Part shown: one piece after another, positions 38,260 to 46,806 of the stretch
How positions within the stretch are numbered: the first letter of the stretch is position 1
Layout: the number at the start of each line of letters is the position of its first letter
Source of the DNA: Acinetobacter sp. LoGeW2-3
GTDB taxonomy: Bacteria > Pseudomonadota > Gammaproteobacteria > Pseudomonadales > Moraxellaceae
Direction: 5' to 3'
NCBI RefSeq assembly: GCF_002688565.1
Contig: NZ_CP024011.1
Coordinates: forward strand, 2,790,001 to 2,854,000
Length of the DNA: 64,000 bases
Position numbers and translations under genes: made by a program
Notes under the pieces: model-generated
What the model was told of the DNA's origin: nothing
Databases searched by the model: none
Seen by the model: only the letters and a program-made list of their open reading frames with translations

Positions 38260-38474
38260 GATATACCCCCTAAAAAATGAAGGGCAATTCTATTTTTAAT
38301 TATTAATATTTACTATATAACACAGTACAAAAATAAAACAAACCAACGCTTTAATAATCTCAACTTCTGTAATTTAAAGCACTTTATTTAAATATAATTT
38401 AATAAAATTAATGTTATAAAACGAAATTAGTAAGCAAATATTTTTAATGTGTTTTTATCTAATATTTTATTAAA

Positions 38475-38497
38475 AGAACCTCTATAATAGAGGCTCT
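38475..38497 (-). terminator. terminator
   Basis: AGAGCCTCTA-TTA-TAGAGGTTCT on the minus strand followed by TTT; ends the gene at 38524. Confidence 0.7.
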
Positions 38498-38523
38498 TTT
38501 TAAAATCTAATTTATAGAATCAA

Positions 38524-38754
38524 TTAAATCGCGACTACTTTTACAATAATCGTTTGAGTGTCTTCTTTTTCATCAGGTAATTGCAGACGTTTTAATTCCT
38601 TGCTTTTCACCTTTAATTTTAAATTTTGGTAATTAATAATCGCAGGGATCTGATCAAAATACTGTGCATCCGCATCAATTTCTTCCTGAAATAACGGGGT
38701 ACCCAACTGATAGTCCAAACTTTTTAGGACCACATATTTAACTGTAGTTTTCAT
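38524..38754 (-). CDS. small cytosolic protein, unknown function
   Basis: 76 residues, mixed alpha/beta: MKTTVKYVVLKSLDYQLGTP, YFDQIPAIINYQNLKLKVKS, then TQTIIVKVVAI. No signal, Cys or known motif. Terminator follows. Possibly a genus-specific orphan. Confidence 0.55.
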   Translation of the reverse strand: MKTTVKYVVLKSLDYQLGTPLFQEEIDADAQYFDQIPAIINYQNLKLKVKSKELKRLQLPDEKEDTQTIIVKVVAI

Positions 38755-38995
38755 TGTAACAACCTACTTTCATCAAGCACTTTATTTTTATTTTTACCAC
38801 TGTTTCCACTGAGATGATACCGTTAAATTCAAATTTTGCTTAACTCTTAGCCGAACAGATGGACCAGCTGAACACTAAATATGTGTATGCAATTTTTAGC
38901 TTATAACAGCATGTTTTGTATAAATGTATCCAATCGTAAGAGCGATTGAAGAATGCTCATTTCGTCTATACATTCAATACATCTCCCTCAAATAA

Positions 38996-39487
38996 ATGAT
39001 AGCCATGTTAAAAGACTGTTGTGATCTACTCGAACAAAAAAAACTGAAAGTTGCTTTTATAGAAAGTGCCAGCTCAGGCTATTTAAGCAGCCAGTTTTCG
39101 ATTTATAAACAATGTGGTGCACAGATCCTATTAGGTGGTCTGGTTTGCTATGACGCTGATCTCAAGATGTCTATTTTAGGTGTGTCTCCAGAGTTAATTG
39201 AGGAATATTCACCTGAATCCAAAGAAGTAACTAATGCACTTGCTGTTAGTGGTCATAAGCTTTTTAAAGAAGCCGATATGATCGTGGCTTGTACTGGTTT
39301 ACTTAAACCTGGCGGTAGTGAATGTGAAGAAAAACCAGAAGGTACGTTTTTCATCTCGATTTTCTTTGAAGGCCAAACCTATGATTATCGTTATTTGATT
39401 GATGGTACACCTGAGGAGCGTCTAGATATATTAACGGAAAAGATTGCAGATCAGATGATTGAACTGATTAACCGAAAGGCTGCTTAA
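38996..39487 (+). CDS. CinA C-terminal domain (PncC-like) protein
   Basis: 163 residues, stand-alone CinA-C/PncC fold: VAFIESASSGYLSSQFSIY (canonical E-S-x-T-x-G has Ser for Thr/Gly), ILLGGLVCYDADLKMSILGV, MIVACTGLLKPGGSECEEKP then GTFFISI. The family deamidates nicotinamide mononucleotide in NAD recycling. Altered ESASSG motif leaves activity uncertain. A second start Met lies three codons in. Confidence 0.75.
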   Translation: MIAMLKDCCDLLEQKKLKVAFIESASSGYLSSQFSIYKQCGAQILLGGLVCYDADLKMSILGVSPELIEEYSPESKEVTNALAVSGHKLFKEADMIVACTGLLKPGGSECEEKPEGTFFISIFFEGQTYDYRYLIDGTPEERLDILTEKIADQMIELINRKAA

Positions 39488-39526
39488 TCTTACTCGTTGA
39501 TGGAAATCCGTGGCATGAGGACAATG

Positions 39527-40141
39527 ATGAATACCAAAATCGGCATATTTTTATTTGGTCTTTGTCTCAGCCCACCGAGTTTTGCGACGGTGGGTGGCCC
39601 ACAGAATATTGAAGTGTTGGGTTATGAAGTGAAAGACCAAAAACTGTATCTGTTACGCCATTATCTGGATGGTCGCGGACGTCTGCCACAACTGTATTAT
39701 TATAATTTTAAATCCAAAACACCGAATCAGCTGGTTCAGGTCAATTCTCTTTACATCAATCCTAAGACCAAGAAGATTGACTATGATCAAGACAGTAAGA
39801 AGTTTGATCAGGAAATTGCCAAAATCAAAAAACGTTTGATACCTGTGATTTCACTACCCAAACAGAACATCCAGCTCAAGGTGTTAAAGACCAGCAAAGG
39901 CACATCTCCTGCCTGGCATGATCCAAAACAGAAAGTTCCAAAATGGACTTATCAATACCAGATACAATCAGGTCGTTATAAAAGCCCAATTCAGCAGGCT
40001 GTTAGCTATAAACAAGATTTAAGGTTAAACAAGATCTATAAAATTCCGAAACAGGATAAATTACTGGTCACTGTGAAATATTTAGGCATTCCCTTTGAAA
40101 CCGGGTATCACATTGAAGATCCAGCATTGCTTAGCCGTTAA
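39527..40141 (+). CDS. periplasmic protein, unknown function
   Basis: 204 residues from the Met at 39527, with GAGG six bases upstream; earlier in-frame Mets would spoil the signal. Signal peptide MNTKIGIFLFGLCLSPPSFA. Mature part is basic and Tyr/Lys-rich (DQKLYLLRHYLDGRGRLPQL, YYYNFKSKTPNQLVQVNSLY), beta-type. It starts 39 bases after the CinA-C gene and may share its transcript. Not recognised. Confidence 0.65.
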   Translation: MNTKIGIFLFGLCLSPPSFATVGGPQNIEVLGYEVKDQKLYLLRHYLDGRGRLPQLYYYNFKSKTPNQLVQVNSLYINPKTKKIDYDQDSKKFDQEIAKIKKRLIPVISLPKQNIQLKVLKTSKGTSPAWHDPKQKVPKWTYQYQIQSGRYKSPIQQAVSYKQDLRLNKIYKIPKQDKLLVTVKYLGIPFETGYHIEDPALLSR

Positions 40142-40167
40142 ATAGACATTCAATAAAAATAACCCAT

Positions 40168-40196
40168 AAAAAAGGTCTCATTAGGAGACCTTTTTT
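40168..40196. terminator. bidirectional terminator
   Basis: AAAAAAGGTCTC-ATTAG-GAGACCTTTTTT between convergent genes ending at 40141 and 40215. Confidence 0.9.
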
Positions 40197-40214
40197 ATTT
40201 AAAATATTTGCACT

Positions 40215-41357
40215 TTAAACTGCTACGGCGCCGCGCTCAGCAATCGGAACAACTTTACGTAGTTCTGGACCGGTATAGTCTGCACTTGGACGGATAATAC
40301 GGTTGTCGGCACGTTGTTCCATTACATGTGCTGCCCAACCTGTGACACGTGACATCACAAAGATTGGCGTGAACAGCTTGGTTGGAATACCCATGAAGTG
40401 GTAGGCAGATGCATGGAAGAAATCGGCATTACAGAACAATTTCTTCTCACGCCACATCACTTCTTCACAACGAACTGATACTGGATAAAGCACGGTATCA
40501 CCCACATCTTTTGCTAACTTTTCTGACCATTGCTTGATAATGCCATTACGCGGATCATTGTCTTTGTAGATCGCATGACCAAAGCCCATAATCTTTTCTT
40601 TACGTTCCAGCATACCGAGCATTTCACGTTCAGCTTCTTCTGGCGACTTCCAGTTTTCAATCATGTCCATTGCTGCTTCATTGGCACCGCCATGCAATGG
40701 ACCACGCAATGAACCAATCGCACCGGTAATACATGAATGCAGATCAGATAGCGTTGAAGCACAAACACGCGCTGTAAATGTAGAAGCATTAAATTCATGC
40801 TCTGCATACAGAATCAACGATACATTCATCACCTGCTCATGCAGCGCATTTGGCTTTTCACCACGCAGCAAATGCAGGAATTGAGCACCGATCGAATCAT
40901 CATCAGTATTTTCTTCAATACGGATGCCGTCGTGGCTATAGCGATACCAATAGCAAATGATCGCTGGTAGAGTTGCCAGAATTCGATCTGCCACCTCCTG
41001 CTGTTCAGCAAAAGACTTTTCTGTTTCCAGATTACCTAGCATGGATACGCCAGTACGCATCACATCCATCGGATGCGAGTCCGCTGGAATACGTTCCAAA
41101 ACTTCTTTCAGTGCTTTTGGCAGGCTACGTAGAGATTTCAGTTTAGCTTTATAAGCTGCAAGTTGTTCAGCAGTTGGCAATTCACCAAAGAAAATCAGAT
41201 AAGCCACTTCTTCAAACTGACAGTGTTCTGCCAGATCCTGTACATCGTAACCACGATAGGTCAGGCCTGCTCCGCTTTTGCCTACTGTTGAAAGTGCAGT
41301 TTTCCCTGCAACTTGTCCACGCAATCCTGCGCCAGTGAGTACTTTTCCTTCAGCCAT
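40215..41357 (-). CDS. prpC: 2-methylcitrate synthase
   Basis: 380 residues, right for PrpC. Citrate synthase fold with YRGYDVQDLAEHCQFEEVAY, the active His region GPLHGGANEAAMDMIENWKS, second His in GFGHAIYKDNDPRNG and the Asp/Arg region SRVTGWAAHVMEQR. Joins propionyl-CoA and oxaloacetate in the methylcitrate cycle. Four bases after prpB, so one operon. prpC rather than gltA because of length, the VSVRCEEVMW segment and the prpB neighbour. Confidence 0.93.
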   Translation of the reverse strand: MAEGKVLTGAGLRGQVAGKTALSTVGKSGAGLTYRGYDVQDLAEHCQFEEVAYLIFFGELPTAEQLAAYKAKLKSLRSLPKALKEVLERIPADSHPMDVMRTGVSMLGNLETEKSFAEQQEVADRILATLPAIICYWYRYSHDGIRIEENTDDDSIGAQFLHLLRGEKPNALHEQVMNVSLILYAEHEFNASTFTARVCASTLSDLHSCITGAIGSLRGPLHGGANEAAMDMIENWKSPEEAEREMLGMLERKEKIMGFGHAIYKDNDPRNGIIKQWSEKLAKDVGDTVLYPVSVRCEEVMWREKKLFCNADFFHASAYHFMGIPTKLFTPIFVMSRVTGWAAHVMEQRADNRIIRPSADYTGPELRKVVPIAERGAVAV

Positions 41358-41361
41358 TGTT

Positions 41362-42246
41362 TTAATTCTCCTGCTTAAACAGTTTATCTAATGTGTCTTC
41401 GAAGCTGTGATAGTCTAAAAATTCGTAGAGTTCTTTTCGTTGTTGCATCTTATCCAGTACATTCACCTGTGTACCGTTTTGACGGATCGACTGCATCACT
41501 TCTAAAGCCGCCTTTTGCATAGCACGAGTCGCTGATAATGGGTACAGCACCATACGGATACCCTGTTCAGCCAGTTCTTCAGTCGTATAATACGGTGTAT
41601 CACCAAATTCAGTAATATTTGCCAAAACGGGTACACCGACTGCATCACAGACGGTTCTATACATGGTGATGTCTGTCATTGCCTCAGCAAAGATCGCATC
41701 TGCACCGGCTTCTACACAGGCAGAGGCACGATCGATCACACCTTGTAAGCCCTCTTTTTGCAATGCATCAGTACGTGCCATCACTACGAAGTTAGAATCA
41801 GTCTTAGCATCCACTGCTGATTTGATCCGATCGACCATTTCTTGTTGTGACACGATTTCTTTATTTGGGCGGTGACCACAACGTTTTTGTGCCACCTGAT
41901 CCTCAATATGCACTGCTGCTGCGCCCGCTGCAATCATCTGTTTAATGCTACGCGCAATATTAAATGCACCACCCCAGCCAGTATCAATATCGACCAGTAA
42001 TGGCGTATCAACACGTTCAGTAATACGGCGGACATCTTCCAGGACATTATCCAGACTGGTCATACCCAAGTCAGGCAATCCATAAGAATAATTGGCCACA
42101 CCGGCACCAGAGACATAAAGGGCTTTATAACCGACCTGTTTCGCCATCATGGCTGCATAGGCATTCACGGTTCCAATGATTTGTAGTGGTTTCTCAGTTT
42201 CTAATGCTTCTCTAAACTTTAAACCTGCAGACATTTGTTGTGTCAT
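41362..42246 (-). CDS. prpB: 2-methylisocitrate lyase
   Basis: 294 residues. Isocitrate lyase superfamily: [20 protein letters not shown], metal-binding DxD, catalytic Cys loop [40 protein letters not shown]. Splits 2-methylisocitrate to pyruvate and succinate. First gene of the pair with prpC. The usual acnD and prpF do not follow; a terminator comes straight after prpC. A divergent TetR-type regulator lies 233 bases upstream. Confidence 0.93.
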   Translation of the reverse strand: MTQQMSAGLKFREALETEKPLQIIGTVNAYAAMMAKQVGYKALYVSGAGVANYSYGLPDLGMTSLDNVLEDVRRITERVDTPLLVDIDTGWGGAFNIARSIKQMIAAGAAAVHIEDQVAQKRCGHRPNKEIVSQQEMVDRIKSAVDAKTDSNFVVMARTDALQKEGLQGVIDRASACVEAGADAIFAEAMTDITMYRTVCDAVGVPVLANITEFGDTPYYTTEELAEQGIRMVLYPLSATRAMQKAALEVMQSIRQNGTQVNVLDKMQQRKELYEFLDYHSFEDTLDKLFKQEN

Positions 42247-42478
42247 CTTCCCTTTCCACAGTGTTGGCTTTAATTATTGAAGTTCGAGTATACCTATTCA
42301 AATCGCTCAATCCATGGCCTGATAGAATAAAAACTCTAAAACTTTAGTCAAACAGTATAAGTAGATTTAGCATAAATCTTAATCAAAACAATGGATACAA
42401 CAGTCACCATGAAATGTGTGCACAACTTTGTTATGATGACAACTGAATTCACCAAAAAGTGCTGATTTAGTCGTCAAT

Positions 42479-43132
42479 ATGCAGGATCTCGTTCAACTGG
42501 AACCCTTAGCCAAAGATGTACCACCAACCAAGCGTGGTCATGAGCGCTGTTTCGCCCTTTTAATCAGTGCGACAGAGCTGTTCCTGGAACATGGTTATGA
42601 TGCTGTATCCCTGGATGATATTGTCAATCATGCGGGTGGCTCTAAAGCTTCGATTTATAAGTACTTTGGTAATAAAGAAGGTCTGTTTAAGGCAATCTGT
42701 GATTATCGCCGTACCCAGTTCTTTAAAGATATCTGTCTACCCTTTTCTTTAGACAGTTCCGAAGATTTTAGAAGTTACCTAATCCAGACTTTACTTAATT
42801 TTTATCAGCATATTAAACAACCGGAAAATGCCGCATTTATGCGCCTGATTCTGGAACAAAGCGGACGGAATCTGGATATCGCCCGGCATATTCATGAACA
42901 GGGTCCAAAACATATCCAGCATTCTATTGCTGAAGTGTTGTCACAGGCACATGACAAAGGCCTACTCAGCTGTCCAAATCCGTTATTTTCTGCGCAACTT
43001 TATTTCGGCATTTTAAGGAATATGGAATGGCGCATTTTAATGGGCTTACCAAGTGATGAAACTGATCAGGAAACTGTCGAATACGTGAATTATTGTGTCG
43101 ATCGCTTCTTGGACGGTCATCAAAAAGTCTAG
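42479..43132 (+). CDS. TetR/AcrR family regulator
   Basis: 217 residues. N-terminal TetR HTH: RCFALLISATELFLEHGYDA, VSLDDIVNHAGGSKASIYKY, FGNKEGLFKAICDY. The C-terminal helical ligand domain (NAAFMRLILEQSGRNLDIAR) resembles the AefR/TetR_C type. Divergent from prpB across 232 bases and thus a candidate regulator of prpBC, though prp loci are more often run by GntR or Fis-type regulators. Could equally act elsewhere. Confidence 0.85.
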   Translation: MQDLVQLEPLAKDVPPTKRGHERCFALLISATELFLEHGYDAVSLDDIVNHAGGSKASIYKYFGNKEGLFKAICDYRRTQFFKDICLPFSLDSSEDFRSYLIQTLLNFYQHIKQPENAAFMRLILEQSGRNLDIARHIHEQGPKHIQHSIAEVLSQAHDKGLLSCPNPLFSAQLYFGILRNMEWRILMGLPSDETDQETVEYVNYCVDRFLDGHQKV

Positions 43133-43242
43133 TTTTTTTGCAATTTCCTGTTCATATAGTATATTAGCCGATTCCGTATTTTTTTAACTAACCAGCAACT
43201 AATTGTTGAACGAGTTTTTCAGCAATTATTGTGGAGTAACGA

Positions 43243-44163
43243 ATGGCTCTCCGTCACTTTCTGACTTTACGCGATTTATCGACTTTAGAACTTAACCAGA
43301 TTCTGCAACGCGCCATCGAGCTTAAGCGCAAACAGCATAACAATGAAGTTTTCCAACCGTTCGTTGGCAAAGTCATGGGCATGATTTTTGAGAAATCCAG
43401 TACCCGTACGCGTGTTTCGTTTGAAGCTGGCATGACCCAATTCGGCGGCAGCGCAATCTTCCTCTCTTCACGTGACACTCAACTGGGTCGTGGCGAACCC
43501 ATCGAAGATTCTGCACGTGTCATTTCGAGCATGCTTGATGTAGTAATGATCCGTACTTTTGGTCATGACATCGTTGAACGTTTTGCTTCTTATTCAAAAG
43601 TGCCGGTGATTAATGCCCTAACTGATGACCATCACCCTTGCCAGCTGTTGGCTGACATGCAGACTTATCTGGAACACCGTGGTTCAATCGAAGGTAAAAC
43701 TGTGGCGTGGATCGGCGATGGCAACAACATGTGTAATTCATATATTGAAGCTGCGCACATGTGGGGCTTTAAGCTGAAAATTGCTGCACCTAAAGGTTAT
43801 GAGCCACAAGAAAAATTCCTGTCTGAATTTGCCCACTGTGTAGAGTTAGTTGACTCAGCTGAAGATGCAGCGGTGAATGCGGATCTGATTGTGACTGACG
43901 TTTGGGCGAGCATGGGCCAGGAAGAAGAGCAAAAAATCCGTGAAAAAGCATTTGCTGATTATCAGGTAAATGAACGTTTGATGGATCTGGCTCACCCAGA
44001 TTGCTTGTTCATGCACTGCTTACCTGCACACCGTGGCGAAGAAATTTCAGAAAATATGCTGGATCACAAAAATGCTGTGGTTTGGGATGAAGCTGAAAAC
44101 CGTCTACATGCTCAGAAAGCATTGGTTGAATTCCTGATCAATGAAAATCTGAAAAAAGATTAA
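43243..44163 (+). CDS. argF: ornithine carbamoyltransferase
   Basis: 306 residues. Carbamoyl phosphate site [10 protein letters not shown] (52-61), [17 protein letters not shown], ornithine-site residues in [16 protein letters not shown] and the [12 protein letters not shown] motif with its catalytic Cys. Makes citrulline in arginine synthesis. It stands alone between the TetR gene and a terminator shared with the transporter gene. Intact. Confidence 0.95.
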   Translation: MALRHFLTLRDLSTLELNQILQRAIELKRKQHNNEVFQPFVGKVMGMIFEKSSTRTRVSFEAGMTQFGGSAIFLSSRDTQLGRGEPIEDSARVISSMLDVVMIRTFGHDIVERFASYSKVPVINALTDDHHPCQLLADMQTYLEHRGSIEGKTVAWIGDGNNMCNSYIEAAHMWGFKLKIAAPKGYEPQEKFLSEFAHCVELVDSAEDAAVNADLIVTDVWASMGQEEEQKIREKAFADYQVNERLMDLAHPDCLFMHCLPAHRGEEISENMLDHKNAVVWDEAENRLHAQKALVEFLINENLKKD

Positions 44164-44176
44164 GTTTTGTTTCAAT

Positions 44177-44204
44177 AAAAAAGCACCGAATTTGGTGCTT
44201 TTTT
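44177..44204. terminator. bidirectional terminator
   Basis: AAAAAAGCACC-GAATTT-GGTGCTTTTTT between convergent argF and transporter gene. Confidence 0.9.
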
Positions 44205-44216
44205 ATTGCTTATAGA

Positions 44217-45509
44217 TTAATGATCATCTTTCAAGAATTTTGGTTCTTTTGGTAATTGCCAGCTACAGAAGAAACATACAATCAGCATAACAATGACATA
44301 CACGAAGAAAGTATTTTCGATGCCAGCTGATTTAAACTGTAATGCCACTGAAGGTGCTGACCCACCAAAGACTGCATTACCCACGGCATAAGAGAAACCT
44401 ACTCCTAAAGCACGTACATGTGGCGGGAACATTTCTGCTTTAACAATACCACCAATCGAGGTATACAAGCTTAGTAACATCATCAGGAAAATCAGCAATA
44501 ATGCTACGATGACTGGGGTATCACTGAAAGCACGCATACCCACTGCCATGACTGGATAAATGGCAATTGACATTAAACCACTGAACAGCAACATACAGGT
44601 ACGACGGCCAATTCGATCAGATAACGCACCAAACACTGGTTGTGCAACCATCAACACAAAGATACACGCCGTCATAATGAAGCCGACTGTTCTTGGATCA
44701 ATGCCGATATTGGTTAAATAGGTTTTTGAATAAACTGTAATCACATAGAAGCTCAGTGAGCCTGCTGACGTATAACCAACCACCAGCAAGAAGGTTTTCC
44801 AGTGATTCTTAAACAGTTCGCGCAGCGTGCCTGATTCTTCCTTATCGCTATCTTCATGGGACAAGGTTTCTTCCAGACGGCTACGCGCTAATAAAGATGC
44901 AATTGCAGCCAAACCACCAATCACAAATGGAATACGCCAACCACCATCAAGCAACTGTTGCTCGCTCATGAAGCCCAGGAAAATCACCCCAAGCAGACTT
45001 GCCAGCAACTGACCACCGGTCAAGGTTACATATTGGAAAGAAGAGAAAAATCCACGTTGCCCTTTTAAACCTAATTCACTCATATAGGTTGCAACAGCGC
45101 CATATTCACCACCCACTGATAAGCCCTGTAATAGACGAACCATAAGCAGCAAGAATGGTGCTGCCATACCAACCTGTTCATAAGTAGGTAAAGCTGCGAA
45201 TAGGAATGAACTGATGGCCATTAAACAGATTGAAATGACCATGGATTTTTTACGACCATGTTTATCGGCAATACGGCCAAATAGCCAGCTACCAATTGGA
45301 CGCATAAAGAAACTGGCAGCAAATACACCCCAGACATAAATTGCCTGTGTTGAACTGTCCATATTTGGTGCAGTCAACGCTTTAGTAAAATAAACCGCAA
45401 ATACAGCATAGATGTAGAAATCGAACCATTCAACCAGGTTACCGGAGGCTGCCCCCACAATTCCTTTAATTCGACTGGTCTTTTCCTGTTTGGAATAAGC
45501 TTGACTCAA
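44217..45509 (-). CDS. MFS transporter, metabolite:H+ symporter (MHS) type
   Basis: 430 residues with 12 predicted membrane helices. MHS-family marks: GAASGNLVEWFDFYIYAVFA at the first helix, the loop 2-3 motif GRIADKHGRKKSMV, LLQGLSVGGEYGAVATYMSE, and RSRLEETLSHEDSDKEE. Its nearest class includes KgtP (2-oxoglutarate) and related dicarboxylate/osmolyte carriers; substrate cannot be fixed from sequence. A 330-base leader region precedes it. Confidence 0.85.
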   Translation of the reverse strand: MSQAYSKQEKTSRIKGIVGAASGNLVEWFDFYIYAVFAVYFTKALTAPNMDSSTQAIYVWGVFAASFFMRPIGSWLFGRIADKHGRKKSMVISICLMAISSFLFAALPTYEQVGMAAPFLLLMVRLLQGLSVGGEYGAVATYMSELGLKGQRGFFSSFQYVTLTGGQLLASLLGVIFLGFMSEQQLLDGGWRIPFVIGGLAAIASLLARSRLEETLSHEDSDKEESGTLRELFKNHWKTFLLVVGYTSAGSLSFYVITVYSKTYLTNIGIDPRTVGFIMTACIFVLMVAQPVFGALSDRIGRRTCMLLFSGLMSIAIYPVMAVGMRAFSDTPVIVALLLIFLMMLLSLYTSIGGIVKAEMFPPHVRALGVGFSYAVGNAVFGGSAPSVALQFKSAGIENTFFVYVIVMLIVCFFCSWQLPKEPKFLKDDH

Positions 45510-45846
45510 AATATGACATCCTTATTTTTAAATCATTGAAACTTCTTGTTTATAGGCTAATGTTTTCCGCCCTTAAACTTACATATTTTTTGCATGCACC
45601 CTGCGTACTTCCCGGTATGCTGCGTGGGGAGGTGTAAGACTATAAACGTAGATGAAATCTCATACAAAAAATAAAATGTAATTTTTAATATATTTTTCAC
45701 ATAAAATTCTTTAAAACTTCACTATTTAAGAATAAGCAAAATGAATGAATTGGAGATAACAGGAGAATTAACCAATGTCGAGTTGCGTGCAGATTTTATT
45801 CATGCTCTTATAATCCGCAAAACACAGCTATAATTTGTGGTCTTCA
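45510..45846. other. divergent intergenic region with GC-rich hairpin
   Basis: Between the transporter and a secreted protein gene. A GC-rich patch (45591-45640) contains GCGTAC-TTCCCG-GTATGC and flanking CACC/GGTG pairing, standing out from A/T-rich surroundings. Possibly a regulatory leader of the transporter. No gene seen. Confidence 0.35.
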
Positions 45847-46323
45847 ATGAAATATAAAATAAACTTGCTCACAGCTTTAACTCTTGGCATTAGCTTTATT
45901 ACCAGCCAAATTTACGCGTCTGAATTTGATCAATACCTGCAACAAAAGCAGATCATTGACTCAAAATTTAAGATTAAGAAAAAAGCAGAACTGAATGAAA
46001 TGCTGGCGGTGCTGAGTGCAGAAGACTCTAAGACTCTGCCCCTGAAAATTGATCACAACACCATTATTGAACAGTTGAAATTAACTGCGAATAAGACCGA
46101 ACTGAAAGGTTTAATCATAACCCCAGACTTTGCTCAATTTGAAAAAGATCTTGGTCGTAAGGAAGTGACTCAGCTGATCCGTAAAAACTTATTGCAAAAC
46201 TGCAGTATTTTCTTTGAACACCGTTATCAGTTTGAGAATCCTTATAAGGTGACTTTAGAACTGAATTCGACCACTCAATCCTACGACGTCGAAATTTCGC
46301 AGAAAGACTGTAAAAGCAAATAA
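45847..46323 (+). CDS. secreted protein, unknown function
   Basis: 158 residues from the ATG at 45847. Signal peptide MKYKINLLTALTLGISFITS then QIYA. Mature part helical and charged, then a C-terminal alpha/beta stretch (LIRKNLLQNCSIFFEHRYQF, NPYKVTLELNSTTQSYDVEI, SQKDCKSK) with two Cys likely paired. Only 15 bases from the convergent ynfA stop. Not recognised; probably periplasmic. Confidence 0.65.
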   Translation: MKYKINLLTALTLGISFITSQIYASEFDQYLQQKQIIDSKFKIKKKAELNEMLAVLSAEDSKTLPLKIDHNTIIEQLKLTANKTELKGLIITPDFAQFEKDLGRKEVTQLIRKNLLQNCSIFFEHRYQFENPYKVTLELNSTTQSYDVEISQKDCKSK

Positions 46324-46338
46324 GGTACAACAAGAGAA

Positions 46339-46692
46339 TTAACGGAGCAGACCGTGGGGCTGCATGATGATAATCAGCGCCCCAAATATCACCACTGCAC
46401 CACCCAGCAGATCCCATCGCGACAGGCTCACCTGATCTACAAAGCGTAACCACATCAACGCAGTGAAAATATAGATGCCACCATAGGCCGCATAGATCCG
46501 ACCTGAAGCTGCTGGATGCAAAGTTAATAGCCACACAAAAACTGCCAGCGCCAATGTTGTCGGCACCCAAAACCAGTGGCTCTTGCCTTGATTGAGTATC
46601 AGATATGGAAAATAACAGCCAAGAATTTCCATCACTGCTGTGACCAGAAACAGACAGAAAGTTGTAATAAGTTTAATGAACTGAAATTCCAT
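46339..46692 (-). CDS. ynfA: UPF0060 (YnfA) family membrane protein
   Basis: 117 residues with four membrane helices. Family motifs: VTAVMEILGCYFPYLILNQG, LHPAASGRIYAAYGGIYIFT, ALMWLRFVDQVSLSRWDLLG. A small relative of SMR-type exporters; some members export drugs, function here unknown. Full length. Confidence 0.9.
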   Translation of the reverse strand: MEFQFIKLITTFCLFLVTAVMEILGCYFPYLILNQGKSHWFWVPTTLALAVFVWLLTLHPAASGRIYAAYGGIYIFTALMWLRFVDQVSLSRWDLLGGAVVIFGALIIIMQPHGLLR

Positions 46693-46749
46693 ATCTTTAT
46701 GAATCTTAGGCTAGGCAATAATCTTAATCAGATCATAGCAATAAAGAAA

Positions 46750-46781
46750 TAAAATAACCCGTGCAAGCACGGGTTATTTTA
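46750..46781. terminator. terminator of clpA
   Basis: Perfect TAAAATAACCCGTGC-AA-GCACGGGTTATTTTA, active in both directions, 25 bases past the clpA stop. Confidence 0.9.
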
Positions 46782-46806
46782 TGACTATTAATGATGTTAG
46801 TAGAAG

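Noticed and set aside
46115..46570. 151-codon minus-strand frame
   Set aside because: Crosses a convergent gene pair and reads ynfA in the wrong frame.
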